Source of the DNA: Euryodendron excelsum
Lineage: Eukaryota > Streptophyta > Magnoliopsida > Ericales > Pentaphylacaceae
Reading direction: 5' to 3'
NCBI GenBank assembly: GCA_033060915.1
Contig: CM065377.1
Coordinates: 38,409,183 to 38,473,182 of the forward strand
Length of the DNA stretch: 64,000 nucleotides
Shown here piece after piece: positions 12,443 through 22,456 of this stretch. The notes below the pieces were generated by a model. It worked only from the letters and a program-made list of their open reading frames with translations, was not told the origin of the DNA and made no database searches. The number at the start of each line of letters is the position of its first letter. The first letter of the stretch is position 1. A program made the position numbers and the translations under genes.

Positions 12443-14575
12443 TTGATTATGTAGTGAAGTCTAACCTTGTATGTTCACATCCATATTGCATTATGGTTGT
12501 CATGATCATGCATTGCATTCAATTTTACATTCAAAGTTATTTTCAAACTTGCATCAAAGTTCTCTTTCAAAACTTGTATTCAAAACCATCCTACTTTCAA
12601 ATTTGTTTTTAAAATCACAATCCTAAAATGATTCTAATCATTTCATGGTTAGGTTTGTTTTAGGAAAGTATTACATTCAATATGATTATCAAGGTCTAAA
12701 TCTTGTGTTCGAACCCAAATTGTTTTCAAAATCACAACTCTAGAATGGTTCTAATCTTTTCATGGTTAGAATTGTTTTAGGAAAGTGAGATATTTAAAAT
12801 ACTTATAAAAGTCCATAGTCACACCTTTCTGAAATAGTTTTGGCAAATCCACTTGCTAAAAACTCTTTTCATGTATCTACTTTTCAAAAACTCTTTTTCT
12901 TGAAGTCCAAGTCAAAATCCTAGAAGCCGTGATTAGGAAACCTTAATTCTCTTCCTAAAATCATGACTTTCTATTTGTCTTAAATCACAACTTTCCCAAA
13001 CCCTTTTCTACACAAAATCATAAATTTTCAAATTCAAGATTTTCAAAACTAAAGCTTTCTAATCTTAAGTCAAATCAAATCTTGTCCAAATAAGAAACCA
13101 AATCAAATCTTTCAATTTTGGAAACTATATCAAATCCTCTATTTTGGAAATAAAATCCAATCTTTTGCTTTAGGAAATAGAAATCAAATCTTTCCTAATT
13201 TTAATATTTCTAATTTCAAATCCTTCCTAACTTCAACTTTTAAAATCATTCCAAATTCCAACTTTCCAAATTTCAAATTCAAATCCTTCTAAGCTGAAAT
13301 ATTTCCAAATTCAAAACCTTCCTTAAATGAAACTTTCCTAATTTGGAGTTTTCCTAATTTGAAACTTTTCAAATTCAAATCTTTCCTAAAAATGAAACTT
13401 TCCTAAATAGAACTTTCCTAATTTGAAACTTTCCTAATTTAAAGTTTTTCAAAATTCGATATTTCCAAACTCTAACATTCTAAATCATTTCAAATTAACT
13501 ACTCAACTCCAATCTTTTCTAGCCCTTTCAAACCAAATATTTCTAAATCAAACCAAATCTTTCCCAACCTTTCCAAGTCAAGTGTTTCTAAATCAAATCC
13601 AATTGTTTTCAATTTTTTCTAAATCTTATCTTTTCTAAATCAAAACTTTCTGAAATTGAAACTTTCTAAAACCAAGTTTTTCAAGTTCAAATCAAGTCTT
13701 TCCCATTCAGTTGCATGCTCCAAGCCTAGATTATCTAAGCCCTAGGTTACCTAAACCCTGGGAGGCCAAAATCCTAGTTCAACTCTAACACTAAGTTAGG
13801 AAACTTTAACTCTTTTATAAATGAAGATGGTTTTTCAAACCCCAATTCAAATCAAGATGATTTTAAAGTTCAATTCAATCTTTCCCAAATCAAAGTAAAT
13901 TTCAAATCAAAGTCAATTCCAAATCAAAGTTCAATTTCAAATCCTCCAATCAAAGGTCAAATCAACCTATTTTCATATCAAACTTTTCAAAGGCCTCAAA
14001 GTGACTTTTCAAATCAAGCAGGACCTCAAAGTATCTATTTTTAATTGGACTCCGAGTCTGAACTACAACTGACCTGATTCCCAATAAAAGGATACGGAGA
14101 AAACCCTTATGGGTACGATCGCAACATTTTTCAAGTTTCTAATTTCCATAACCTTTTTCAAACTTCAAATCCCCTTTTCAAATTTATTTTTAAAATCAAA
14201 TCCTTTTCTTGCACTTGCATGTCATGCATCATATCAAACCTTTTTTTTTTCAAAATTCTTTTAAAAAAGAATAGTATTGGACATTTGTTAATCAAATATT
14301 CTAAATGACTAAACCTAGGGTAAAAAGACATGCAGGTACCGTAAGGGCAGGATAGGGTGATAACTAATGCATCTTCCGTATATGTAACTGACCTCTGAAC
14401 CTAAAATTATTGTTTTTAAAAGACCAAAACCGGAGTCATTTTTCAAAAAGAACTTAAACATTTTTCAAAGGTTGCCAAACAACCTGTTTTTCAAAAAACT
14501 CTCTTTTGAGGAAATTTTCAAAACCTTTTTAAAAATCCCTAAGATTAGTCTTCGGACTTTCCTTAGTTTTAGGTG

Positions 14576-14602
14576 ACCTAACTTACCTTAACAAAGTTAG
14601 AT
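14576..14602 (+). other. U5 hairpin of LTR A5 (one mismatch)
   Basis: ACCTAACT and AGTTAGAT flank an 11-base loop. The other copies have perfect 8-base arms. It is followed by TGGCGACTCC, which resembles the first part of the PBS. Confidence 0.55.
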
Positions 14603-14756
14603 GGCGACTCCAAATCTTTTCCAAAAACCCTTATTCAAATAAATTTTCAATTCAAACCTAGTTGTACTCGTCATTCTAAGAGGGTGAGTTCTAATAACAG
14701 AGTACCATACATTTTTTCCACCATTCTTGAGTGGGGAAAAACCAGAGTGAGACAAC

Positions 14757-14774
14757 TAGCGACTCTGCTAGGGA
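14757..14774 (+). other. Primer binding site of element A (degraded)
   Basis: TAGCGACTCTGCTAGGGA starts two bases after the LTR end. It differs at two positions from TGGCGACTCTGCTGGGGA behind B5. This type of PBS is typical of the Tat/Ogre group as I recall it; the exact tRNA must be confirmed by matching tRNA 3' ends. Confidence 0.75.
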
Positions 14775-15386
14775 CACGTAGAGAGTTAGACTATTATCAT
14801 GTCTCTTTACTGACTTATCATGTCTCTTTAAGTTTGTCATCAAAATACTAACTTATTGCATTTTATTTTGTAGGTGGACCATGTTCATATTTAATTTTAT
14901 CGTTTATATAAATTGTCATGAATGACAGGATGGAATGGACAGGATGGATGAGAGTTGTTGGGCCATTTCTTCCACTTTTCAAAAATCTCACACACACACA
15001 CTGCACACACACTTACATTTGCATATTTGCATACTTTACCTGATGATAACCCTTCTAGTTAGAAGGAGGGAAGGAACTTTGGTTGTGGGTGAATGCTATG
15101 TCAATTTCTTAACCTACGGCCTTATGATGGTTCCCCCGCTCAGATCGCCAACCGACAATGGCACCACCTCAAAGAGTGGGCCTAGGTTTTGAAGATCTGA
15201 GAACCGAGCCTTGTTAGAAAGTATTAGTAAACCCTCAACCTCTTGCTCATGTAGAAACCCTGCATAGCCGAACCTTACCGGATTTAAGACACTCACGTCA
15301 ATTTATGAACCATAAAGGAAAGGGCGACTACTTTACTTTCCTTTATTCTTTTCCATTCCTACCCTTTATAAAGGTTGTGTAATGTT
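14775..15386 (+). other. 5' leader of element A, interrupted by element B
   Basis: Non-coding. It aligns with 20461-21150 of element B: a short CA microsatellite (about 14990-15010), a TTGTGGGTG block, a GGCACCACCTC block and TTTAAGACAC. It breaks at 15386 and resumes at 42264 in a GCTCATGCATGC sequence, as expected if B was inserted here. Confidence 0.7.
15382..15386. other. Left target site duplication of element B (ATGTT)
   Basis: ATGTT directly precedes LTR B5 and ATGCT directly follows LTR B3 (42264-42268). Four of five bases match, as expected for a 5-bp duplication with one later mutation. Confidence 0.55.
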
Positions 15387-15577
15387 TGAAAGCACCCCAT
15401 TTTTGACTGCTCAGTGGTCTACAGTCCGTCTAGACTTGATTTCAAGTCAATATGGACATATTCTAGAATTCTAATCCTAATCCCGTCTATCCGTTGCTTC
15501 GCAGGCCCACCAAGCCCAAATAAAGGCAAAATGACTAAAATACGCTCAGAGGCAATTTTCGATCCAATTCCAAATCA

Positions 15578-15710
15578 GGCACATCTTTCCAAAGACAGTA
15601 AGTTCCCTTTCTAATTCCAATAGGCACGTCTTTCCGAAGACGGTAAGTCCCCTTTCCATATTCCAATAGGCACGTCTTTTTGAAGACGGTAAAACCCCTT
15701 TCCAATTCCA
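15578..15710 (+). repeat. Short tandem repeat in LTR B5, about 46-bp unit
   Basis: GGCACRTCTTTC-type units at about 15578, 15623 and 15669. Each has a small inverted repeat (CGTCTT...AAGACG) followed by GTAAGT or a mutated form. It is a shortened version of the 81-bp unit in LTRs D and E. The overlapping ORFs on both strands are by-products of the repeat. Confidence 0.7.
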
Positions 15711-17084
15711 ATTCCAATCCCTCTCTCTCAAGAAAATTGATTCTTCGAGACAGTAATTCTATCCTATCCGGCACATTTTCTGAAGAAAGTCTCTTCGGAA
15801 CGGTAAGTTCCTTTAAACCTATCGCCCGAGATGAGACCCCAAGTCCCCTAGATGGTAGAACGGTCCACCTTTGGCACCTACTAGCCCGCCAATGCAGAAA
15901 TGTCCGTTTCGGCACGCCTTCTAAGAAAATTGACTTCTCAGGCGCTAAGTCCCTTTAGCAGCTTCCTGAGATCAGGCAGTCTCGGGAATGATCGCGAACC
16001 GTCAGAGTAACGGAAGTACTGATAAATATCGAAACCGTTAGAGTTGCGGAAATACTCACAAGCAGGTCGATATAGGGAATTGCCAACAAACCCCTGTATC
16101 ACGAGACTGCCTTCAGAGTGGTGGAAACACTCAAAACCCAGGTCAACACCGGTGCCTGCTAGCCCACTTTGATGAAAAATGACCAAACGGCCCCTAAGGC
16201 CATTTTTCGGCACGTTTCTTGAGAACACACCTGAGTCCTCAGAATGGTAAGTCCACCCTTCCAAGATTATCTTAAAAGCAATCCGGCATGATTAGGTGCC
16301 TTCTAGTCAGTTTCGGGCCAGTTTTGAGACTTTTCGGTCAAGATGACCATTTTGCCCCTAGGCATTTGAACGTGTCAGGGACCACACCGGCTCTGGGCAT
16401 CAAACCGGTAAACTCCCAAGAATGCTTCTTATAGTGTTCTCAACTTTTTATTATCTTTCAGGATCATTCCGAGTTAGTTCTGGTAAACTCAGTGTAAAAT
16501 GACTGTTTTACCCATAGTGGATCGATTGCCTTTTCTGACCACACCGGCTCTGGGTATCAAACCAGTAACCTCCCAAGAATACTTGTTATAGCATTCCTAA
16601 CCTTCCTTGATCTTTCCAGATCATTCCGAGTCAGTTCTAGCAAACTCAGTGCAAAATGACCATTTTGTCCCTAGTGGGCCGGTCGCCTTTTCCGACCACA
16701 CCGGCTCTAGATATCAAACTAAAAAGCTCCTAAAACATTCTAAATAATATTTTCAAATCTCAAATCTTCTTCTGGGACATTTTGAGTCAGGCCTGGCAGC
16801 TTCTTGACCTGATTGACCATTTTGCCCCTAACAACTCGATCAACCTTTCTGACAAATCCTGTCATCCTTTTTCAAGTCCATTACCTCCAAGACTCTATTT
16901 TGAGGGTTCCTGCTCTTTTCTGGCTTTTCAGGCCATTCCCGGTCCCTTTAGTCCTTTTCGGGCTTTCCGGAGTGACTCCTAGTGAAGACAGGCTAAAAAT
17001 TGCATGGTAGTCACTAGTACAATCGCCCAAATCTTCAAAAGATACGTTACTTGCCGACTTAATAAACTTTTCTAAGTTGCTGGT

Positions 17085-17165
17085 ACCACTAGTAGTGGCG
17101 CCAAGCCACAAAATGCCCTGGCGCCAAGAGGAAATTTGCCCTGGCGCCACTGCAACAGGCGCCAG
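17085..17165 (+). promoter_or_regulatory. GGCGCC cluster upstream of the TATA box in LTR B5
   Basis: Four GGCGCC sites in 67 bp (17097, 17120, 17143, 17158), the last ending about 17 bases before the TATA box. One follows CCACTAGTAGT. The cluster is present in every LTR copy and often decayed to GGCACC or GGTGCC, as expected from deamination of methylated C. Candidate promoter-proximal control element. Confidence 0.6.
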
Positions 17166-17179
17166 GTCATTCCCTTGTC

Positions 17180-17187
17180 TATAAATA
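17180..17187 (+). promoter_or_regulatory. TATA box of LTR B5
   Basis: TATAAATA in a TTGTCTATAAATACATAGCC context. It is intact here but decayed in B3, where the matching site reads CTATACATAC. Confidence 0.7.
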
Positions 17188-17703
17188 CATAGCCTCCTCT
17201 AGCGTGAAAGAGGTCCGTAAACTTAGTCTAAAAACCCTACTTTTCAATATACAGAACTCGTAGCCTCTTTAAACCCTAGTCTCCTTAGGTTTTCCAAACC
17301 CTTAGCCTCCATACACAAACCCTAGCCTCCTATACACTCATATACACTTCTATACACTCATACACTAGCCTCCAAAGCCTCCATGGAGACTTAAAGGGCT
17401 GCAATCTGAAGCTCTTGAAGATCGAAGCAAACCATTGAAGACTAAGACGAAGACTGAAGTGAAGACCGAAGTAAGACAAGCAAAGGAAAGCGCTCAAAGC
17501 TAAGCAAAATAAAGAAGACACAAGGTAAGCTTTTTATTTACGTTTACGCATCCTCCCCACTCTCTTCTCTCTCCTAACCCACTTGGATTTTCTTCTATTT
17601 TAATCCCCCATCTTATCCCCCCCCCCCCCAACTTCTTGCATACTTGAAACAAGGGAATTCCCGGTCTATGTGTAGGATTAGGTTATTGGAGAGTCACCGT
17701 GTC

Positions 17704-17749
17704 GGGGGCTTTCTTTTAGTCTAACTGAGACTACGTGGGTTCGGCCCCC
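17704..17749 (+). other. Conserved leader stem of LTR B5
   Basis: Outer arms GGGGGC (17704-17709) and GCCCCC (17744-17749) enclose inner arms AGTCT and AGACT. The structure lies about 520 bases after the TATA box, so it would be in the RNA leader. Equivalents: 12396, 39552 and, on the minus strand, 2568 and 61802. In D the outer arm is broken. Confidence 0.55.
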
Positions 17750-17799
17750 TTGATTATGTGGTGAAGACTTTAACCATGTATGTTCATGACCCCAATTTG

Positions 17800-19560
17800 C
17801 ATTGTGCATATCATGATCTTGCATGCCTCCAAAGTTTGTTTTAAACTTGTTTTCAAAAGCTTGCATCAAACTCTTTTTCAAAAGCTTATGTCAAAATCTT
17901 CTTTTTCAAAACTTGTTTTCAAAATTACAATGCTAAGGTGATTCTAGCCTTTCCATGGCTAGGGTTGCTTTAGGAAAGTGTTACATTTAAAGTGACCAAT
18001 ATGGTCCATATTTTCAAAATCTTTGTTGTTTTCAAAACTACTATCTTAAAGTGGTTCTAATCTTCTTATGGTTAGAATTGCTTTAGGAAGGTGAGATATT
18101 TTATATACTTTCTAAAAAATCTCTTCTCAAAAATCTCCTCCTAAAAATCTCTTTTCCAACATGCTTTCTAAAAACTCTCTCCAATCTCCTTTCCAAAGTT
18201 GTTTTCAAAAACTCCCTCCAAAAATCTATTTCTTAAAAACTCTTTTTCAAACTCCTTTCCAAAAACACTCTCCTTGAAATTCACTTTCTAAAAGCTCTCC
18301 CTAGATCTTCTTCGTAGAAAAACTCTTTCCAAAAACTCTTTCCAAAAACACCTTCTTCGAATTCACTTTCTAAAAACATTCCCTAAACGCTTTCCTAAAA
18401 ATTCGCTTTCCAAAAACTCCTCTCTTGGATTTCTTTCCAAAAATCCCTCTTTCCAACAAAAACTCACTTTCCAAAAACTCTTTCCTTAGAGCCTAAGTTA
18501 AATCCTAGAACCCACGATTAGGAAACCCTAATTTTCCTTCCCAAAAATATGATTTCCAATCCCTTATTTTGGCTTCAAAACCTAGGTTTCCAAAACCTCT
18601 TGTTTTCTACATCAAAACTATACATATTTCCAAAACCTATTTTCTACGTCAAAGCTATAGTCTTCCAAATCTAGGGTTTCTAAAAACTTCCCTTCCAAAT
18701 CTATGTCGAATCCTATCTTCCATTTAGGAAACCAAATCCAATCTCCCATTTAGGAAACTAGATCCTATCCTCCGTTTTTTGAAACAAAATCAAAACATCT
18801 CTTTTTAAAAACAAAATGGAATCGCTTGCTTTAGGAAATAGGAATCTCAATCCTTCCAAACCCAAATCTTTCCTAATTCAACTCCTTCCCAATCTAGTAC
18901 TTTCCTAAACCTTAAGTTTCCAAAACTTAAACTTTTGAATTTTTGCTTAAACTTTAAGCTTTCAAACCTTCCCTAAACTTCCAACCTTTCCAAATCTTAA
19001 CTTTAATTCTAAATTTTCAAACCCTTCTCAACCTCAAACCTTTCCTAATTTCAAGAATTTCTAAAACTCAAACTTTAAATCTTTCTAAAATTCTAAACTT
19101 CCCTAAACTTCAAATCTTTCCAAATCTAAAACTTTCTAAATTTGAAACTTTCTAAATTCTAAACTTGTCAACTTTCAAAACTTTCCTATTTCAAAACATT
19201 CCAATTTCAAAACTTTCTTAAAATGAAATGTTTCTTATTTCAAAACTTTTTTAATCCAACACTTTCCTAAATTGAAACTTTTCTAAAATGAAACTTTTCA
19301 AAAATGACACTTTTCTATTTTGAAACTTTCCTAAATTGAACCTTTCCTAATTCGAACCCTTCCTAAATCCAATCTTTCTTTGATCTTTCAAGTCCAACAT
19401 TCGAGTCAAGTCTTTCTTAATCTCGAGTCCTTTCTAAATCCTACCTTCCTAGGTCTAGGGTCTCTATTCTTCCATTTCAAATTCCAATCTTCTATTCTAA
19501 ATTCAAATTAAATCCAAATTCCAATTCAATTTCTTTTTCCAATCAAACCTTCTATTTTCT
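17800..19560 (+). repeat. G-poor degenerate repeats of LTR B5
   Basis: Short imperfect units such as TTTCCAAAAACTC and CTTTCCTAAATTGAAA. The plus strand has very few G, and short A and T runs recur every 10 to 20 bases. Equivalent blocks: 12540-14030, 39660-41380, 50480-52470 and, inverted, 340-2420 and 59640-61700. No gene seen. Confidence 0.7.
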
Positions 19561-20253
19561 ATCGGACTCTTGTCCGAATTACGACTGACCTGATTCCTCA
19601 AAAAGGATACGTAGGCAACCCTCATGGGTGCGGTCACAACCTTTTTCAAATCTCTAATTCCACAACCTTTTCAAACTTCTATCTCCGCAACTTCTTTCAA
19701 ATCTCCAATTCTACCATCTTCTTCAAGTTTTCAATTCCATAATCTATTTTTCTAATTCCAAATTTCTATTTCCATATCTCTGTTTCCAATTTCTAAAACT
19801 TTCAAATTTCAAGTTTATCTTTTCAAATCTCTTTCAAATCAAATCAATTTTTTTTCAAATTTCTTTCCAAATCAATTTTCAAACTCTCTTTTCTTGCACT
19901 TGCATATCATGCATCATGTCTTTTTAAACATTCTTTTTCTAAAGTGGATAGGATTGAACATTTGTTAGTTGAAGACTCTCATAGGTGAATCTAGGGTAAA
20001 TAAATATGTAGGTACCGCAAGGGTGGGGTAGGGTTATGGCTTAGTGCGTCTTCCCTACACGTAACCAACCTTTGAACCTAGATCACTGTTTTCGAAAGAC
20101 CAATATGGTGTTTATTTTCAAAAAGGGCTTAATTATTTTCTAAAGGTTGCCAAACAACCTGTTTTCCTAAAAACCCTCTCTTGAGAAAGTACTTTCAAAA
20201 TCGTTTTCAAAAACCCTAAGTGTAGTTTTCGAATTGTGCTTAGTTTTTAGGTG

Positions 20254-20280
20254 ACCTAACTCTCCTTAATCAAGTTAGGT
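20254..20280 (+). other. U5 hairpin of LTR B5
   Basis: Perfect 8-base arms ACCTAACT and AGTTAGGT with an 11-base loop, about 160 bases before the LTR end. TGGCAACTCC follows; in other copies this reads TGGCGACTCC, repeating the start of the PBS. It is conserved in all LTR ends seen. Confidence 0.6.
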
Positions 20281-20442
20281 GGCAACTCCAAATGTCTTCC
20301 AAAAGCCCTTTATTCAAATCTATTTTCAATTCAAATATGGTCGCACTCATTCTTCTAGGAGGATGAGTTCTAACGCAAGAGTACAATGTTTTTCCCGCTT
20401 ATGTGTGTATTCCTCGAGTGCGAAAAATCTGGGCGTGACAGC

Positions 20443-20460
20443 TGGCGACTCTGCTGGGGA
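20443..20460 (+). other. Primer binding site of element B
   Basis: TGGCGACTCTGCTGGGGA, two bases after LTR B5. This is the clearest PBS of the family. It would pair with the 3' end of a tRNA to start minus-strand DNA synthesis. An arginine tRNA is known for Ogre-type elements; I have not verified the match. Confidence 0.85.
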
Positions 20461-21245
20461 GGCTTAAAGGGTTAGGCGGTAGTTATGTCTTTTTACCCTT
20501 CACCCATGTAGAGTCTTCAATTAACTTGTTCAATCCTATTCACTTTAAATTTTCAAAACCAAATTTTTAAAATTGTTTTCACTAAAAAAAAAACACATTG
20601 ATTTATTCATATTATCTTGTATTAAGTTTGCCATCCACATACTAACTCTTGCATCTTTGTTTTGTAGGTGCACTTTGTGTTTAAATTTTAACTACCATGC
20701 ATGAATGTAATGAACAAGATGAATGGGAGTTGTTGAGCTCTTTCCTCCGCTTTCAAAAATCACACACACACACACTGCATGTGCACCTGCATTCTGCATA
20801 CTTGCATTTTACCCTGATATGTCCTTTCTAGTTAGAAAGGGGGAATAGTATATTGGTTGTGGGCAAGATGTTGTGTCAGTTTTTTTGCCTACGGCCTCTT
20901 AATGGTTCCCCTGCTCGAATCACCAACCGATCATGGCACCACCTCGGGAAGTGGGCCTAGGTTTGAAGATCTGGGGATCGAGCCTTTTTAGGACACAGTA
21001 GTCAACCCTCAACCTCATGCTCATATAGACACCATGCATAGCCGAACCTCTGCCGAATTTAAGACACGCACACTGTTTTTCAAAACCATGGAGGAAAGGG
21101 TGATTGCTCTTATTTTCATTTATACTTGTCTATTCATGTTGTTATAATGACTGTATTCGTACTGTTATAATGACTGTCTAACTGCTCATACATGCATATG
21201 TACTTCAACTGTATTCTCTTTCCTTATACTCTATGCATCCATTTT
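20461..21245 (+). other. 5' leader of element B up to the Athila insertion
   Basis: Non-coding leader homologous to 14775-15386 (element A). It carries a CA microsatellite (about 20762-20777), TTAAGACACG, and two near-identical TGTTATAATGACTGT segments (21142-21176). It is interrupted near 21245 and resumes after 29408 in an AAGATGAGAGTTCC sequence, matching 42350-42365 of element A. Confidence 0.65.
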
Positions 21246-22284
21246 CATGCATCCCCAGGAAAACCACCTGCTACATTCACTTGCTCCATGGGCTCCTCTT
21301 GAAGAGTTGGACACATATCGGTTGGATGCCTTGCTACTGAACAGATTCCACAAGTCTTCACCGTTTGCATATTACCTACAACCATTTGACAAACAAAAGA
21401 AGTTAGACTTGCAATTTGTTGTTCAATGGAGAAAACATTTACCTCATTGACATGCTTGGATGAATGGTCAAGTCTAGTGCCAAATTGTTGACAATTGGCT
21501 GCTATATTTGCAATCAGATTTCTTGCGGCATCAGGAGTTTTATCCACCAAAGCTCCTCCACTAGTAGCATCAATCATACTCCTATCAGTGGGCCAAAGGC
21601 CCTCATAGAAATATTGAATAAGAAGTTGCTTACTAATTTGATGATGGGGACGGCTTGCACATAATTTCTTGAAACGTTCCCAGTATTCATGTAGGGACTC
21701 TTCATTGTGCTATCTCACACCACAAATTTTTTTCGAATGTTGGCAGCCCTTGAAGCTGGAAAATATTTCTCCAAAAATAATCTTTTCATCTTGTTCCATG
21801 TGGTAATACTTCCAGAGGGTAGATAATAGAGTCAATCCTTAGCCGAATCCTTCAAAGAAAAGGGAAAAGCTCTTAATTTAATTTGCTCTTCAGTCACCCC
21901 CGTGGGTTTCATACTTGTGCATACTACATGAAACTCCTTTAGATGTTTGTGGGGATCTTCACCTGCAAGACCATGAAAAGTGGGCAAGAGATGTATTAAT
22001 CCAGATTTTAATTCAAAGTTAGTAGGAACATCTAAAGTAGGGAATGTTATGCATAAGGGTTGTTGATTTAGATCAGGTGCAGCAAGCTCTTTCAAAGTTT
22101 GATTTTCAGCCATGACTTCCTCCTCTCCTAATTCAAAATCGCTAGCAAATAGGAATTCGAGAGCTGGATCATTCTCTACAGAATTTCTCTGAGCTTCCCT
22201 TCTTAACTTGTGTAAAATTCTCTCTATTTCTAGATCGCACTGCAATTCACCTTGATTAGAAGACCGAGTTACACTCATAAACAC
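21245..22284 (-). pseudogene. gag: Athila-type gag N-terminal part, inverted and broken
   Basis: Read on the minus strand from the ATG at 22284. An open 150-codon stretch contains LPTFHGLAGEDPHKHLKEFH, the typical gag core, then a TGA at the expected WLYYLP tryptophan, a frameshift in an A-run near 21735, a TAG, and a second open part with SMIDATSGGALVDKTPDAA and a CGICSVARHPTDMC motif resembling a CCHC knuckle. The homology ends at GGFPG near 21255. The following NPGW-type segment usual in Athila gag is missing. Gag is head-to-head with the plus-strand gag C-terminus at 22457, so an inversion split the ORF. Confidence 0.8.
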
Positions 22285-22421
22285 TCAAGAAAACTCTAAC
22301 CAACCCTAAAAACCGATTCAGAAAAAAAAATCTAGAGTAATGAAATTAATTGAAATATTTTTTTTTCTTTTTTTTTAATGAAATAAAGATCACAAGAAGC
22401 ATAAAAATTAACTAAAATCAC

Positions 22422-22439
22422 TCCCCGGCAACAACACCA
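22422..22439 (-). other. Athila primer binding site, inverted
   Basis: On the minus strand TGGTGTTGTTGCCGGGGA, preceded by GAAATTT. Only about 13 bases separate it from plus-strand gag sequence, so the inversion breakpoint is between 22440 and 22457. It lies in the correct order and strand for the inverted gag, so PBS and gag moved as one block. Confidence 0.75.
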
Positions 22440-22456
22440 AAATTTCTTATTCAGGT

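Larger units (their letters stand above)
10445..14754 (+). repeat. LTR A5, Tat/Ogre-like family, shared by G and A
   Basis: Begins TGTAAGCACCC after a polypurine tract and ends GACA followed by a PBS-like sequence, 4310 bp. It is closer by eye to LTR A3 (57368 on) than to B5 or B3; for example 10780-10960 matches 57570-57750 well. That pairs it with A3 as the 5' LTR of element A. It is shorter than other copies, mainly because repeat modules are fewer. Its double context (PPT before, PBS after) implies a tandem LTR-interior-LTR-interior-LTR arrangement. Confidence 0.85.
15387..20440 (+). repeat. LTR B5 (5' LTR of element B)
   Basis: 5054 bp, from TGAAAGCACCCC to GGGCGTGACA. Internal order: short repeats with GGTAAGT (15578-15800), a region of GACCATTTTGCCCCTA-type repeats (about 16320-16900), a GGCGCC cluster, a TATA box, the GGGGGC stem, about 1.75 kb of G-poor repeats (17800-19560), the conserved island (19562-19641), the U5 hairpin, and then the PBS just outside. 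Its partner is LTR B3. Confidence 0.88.
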
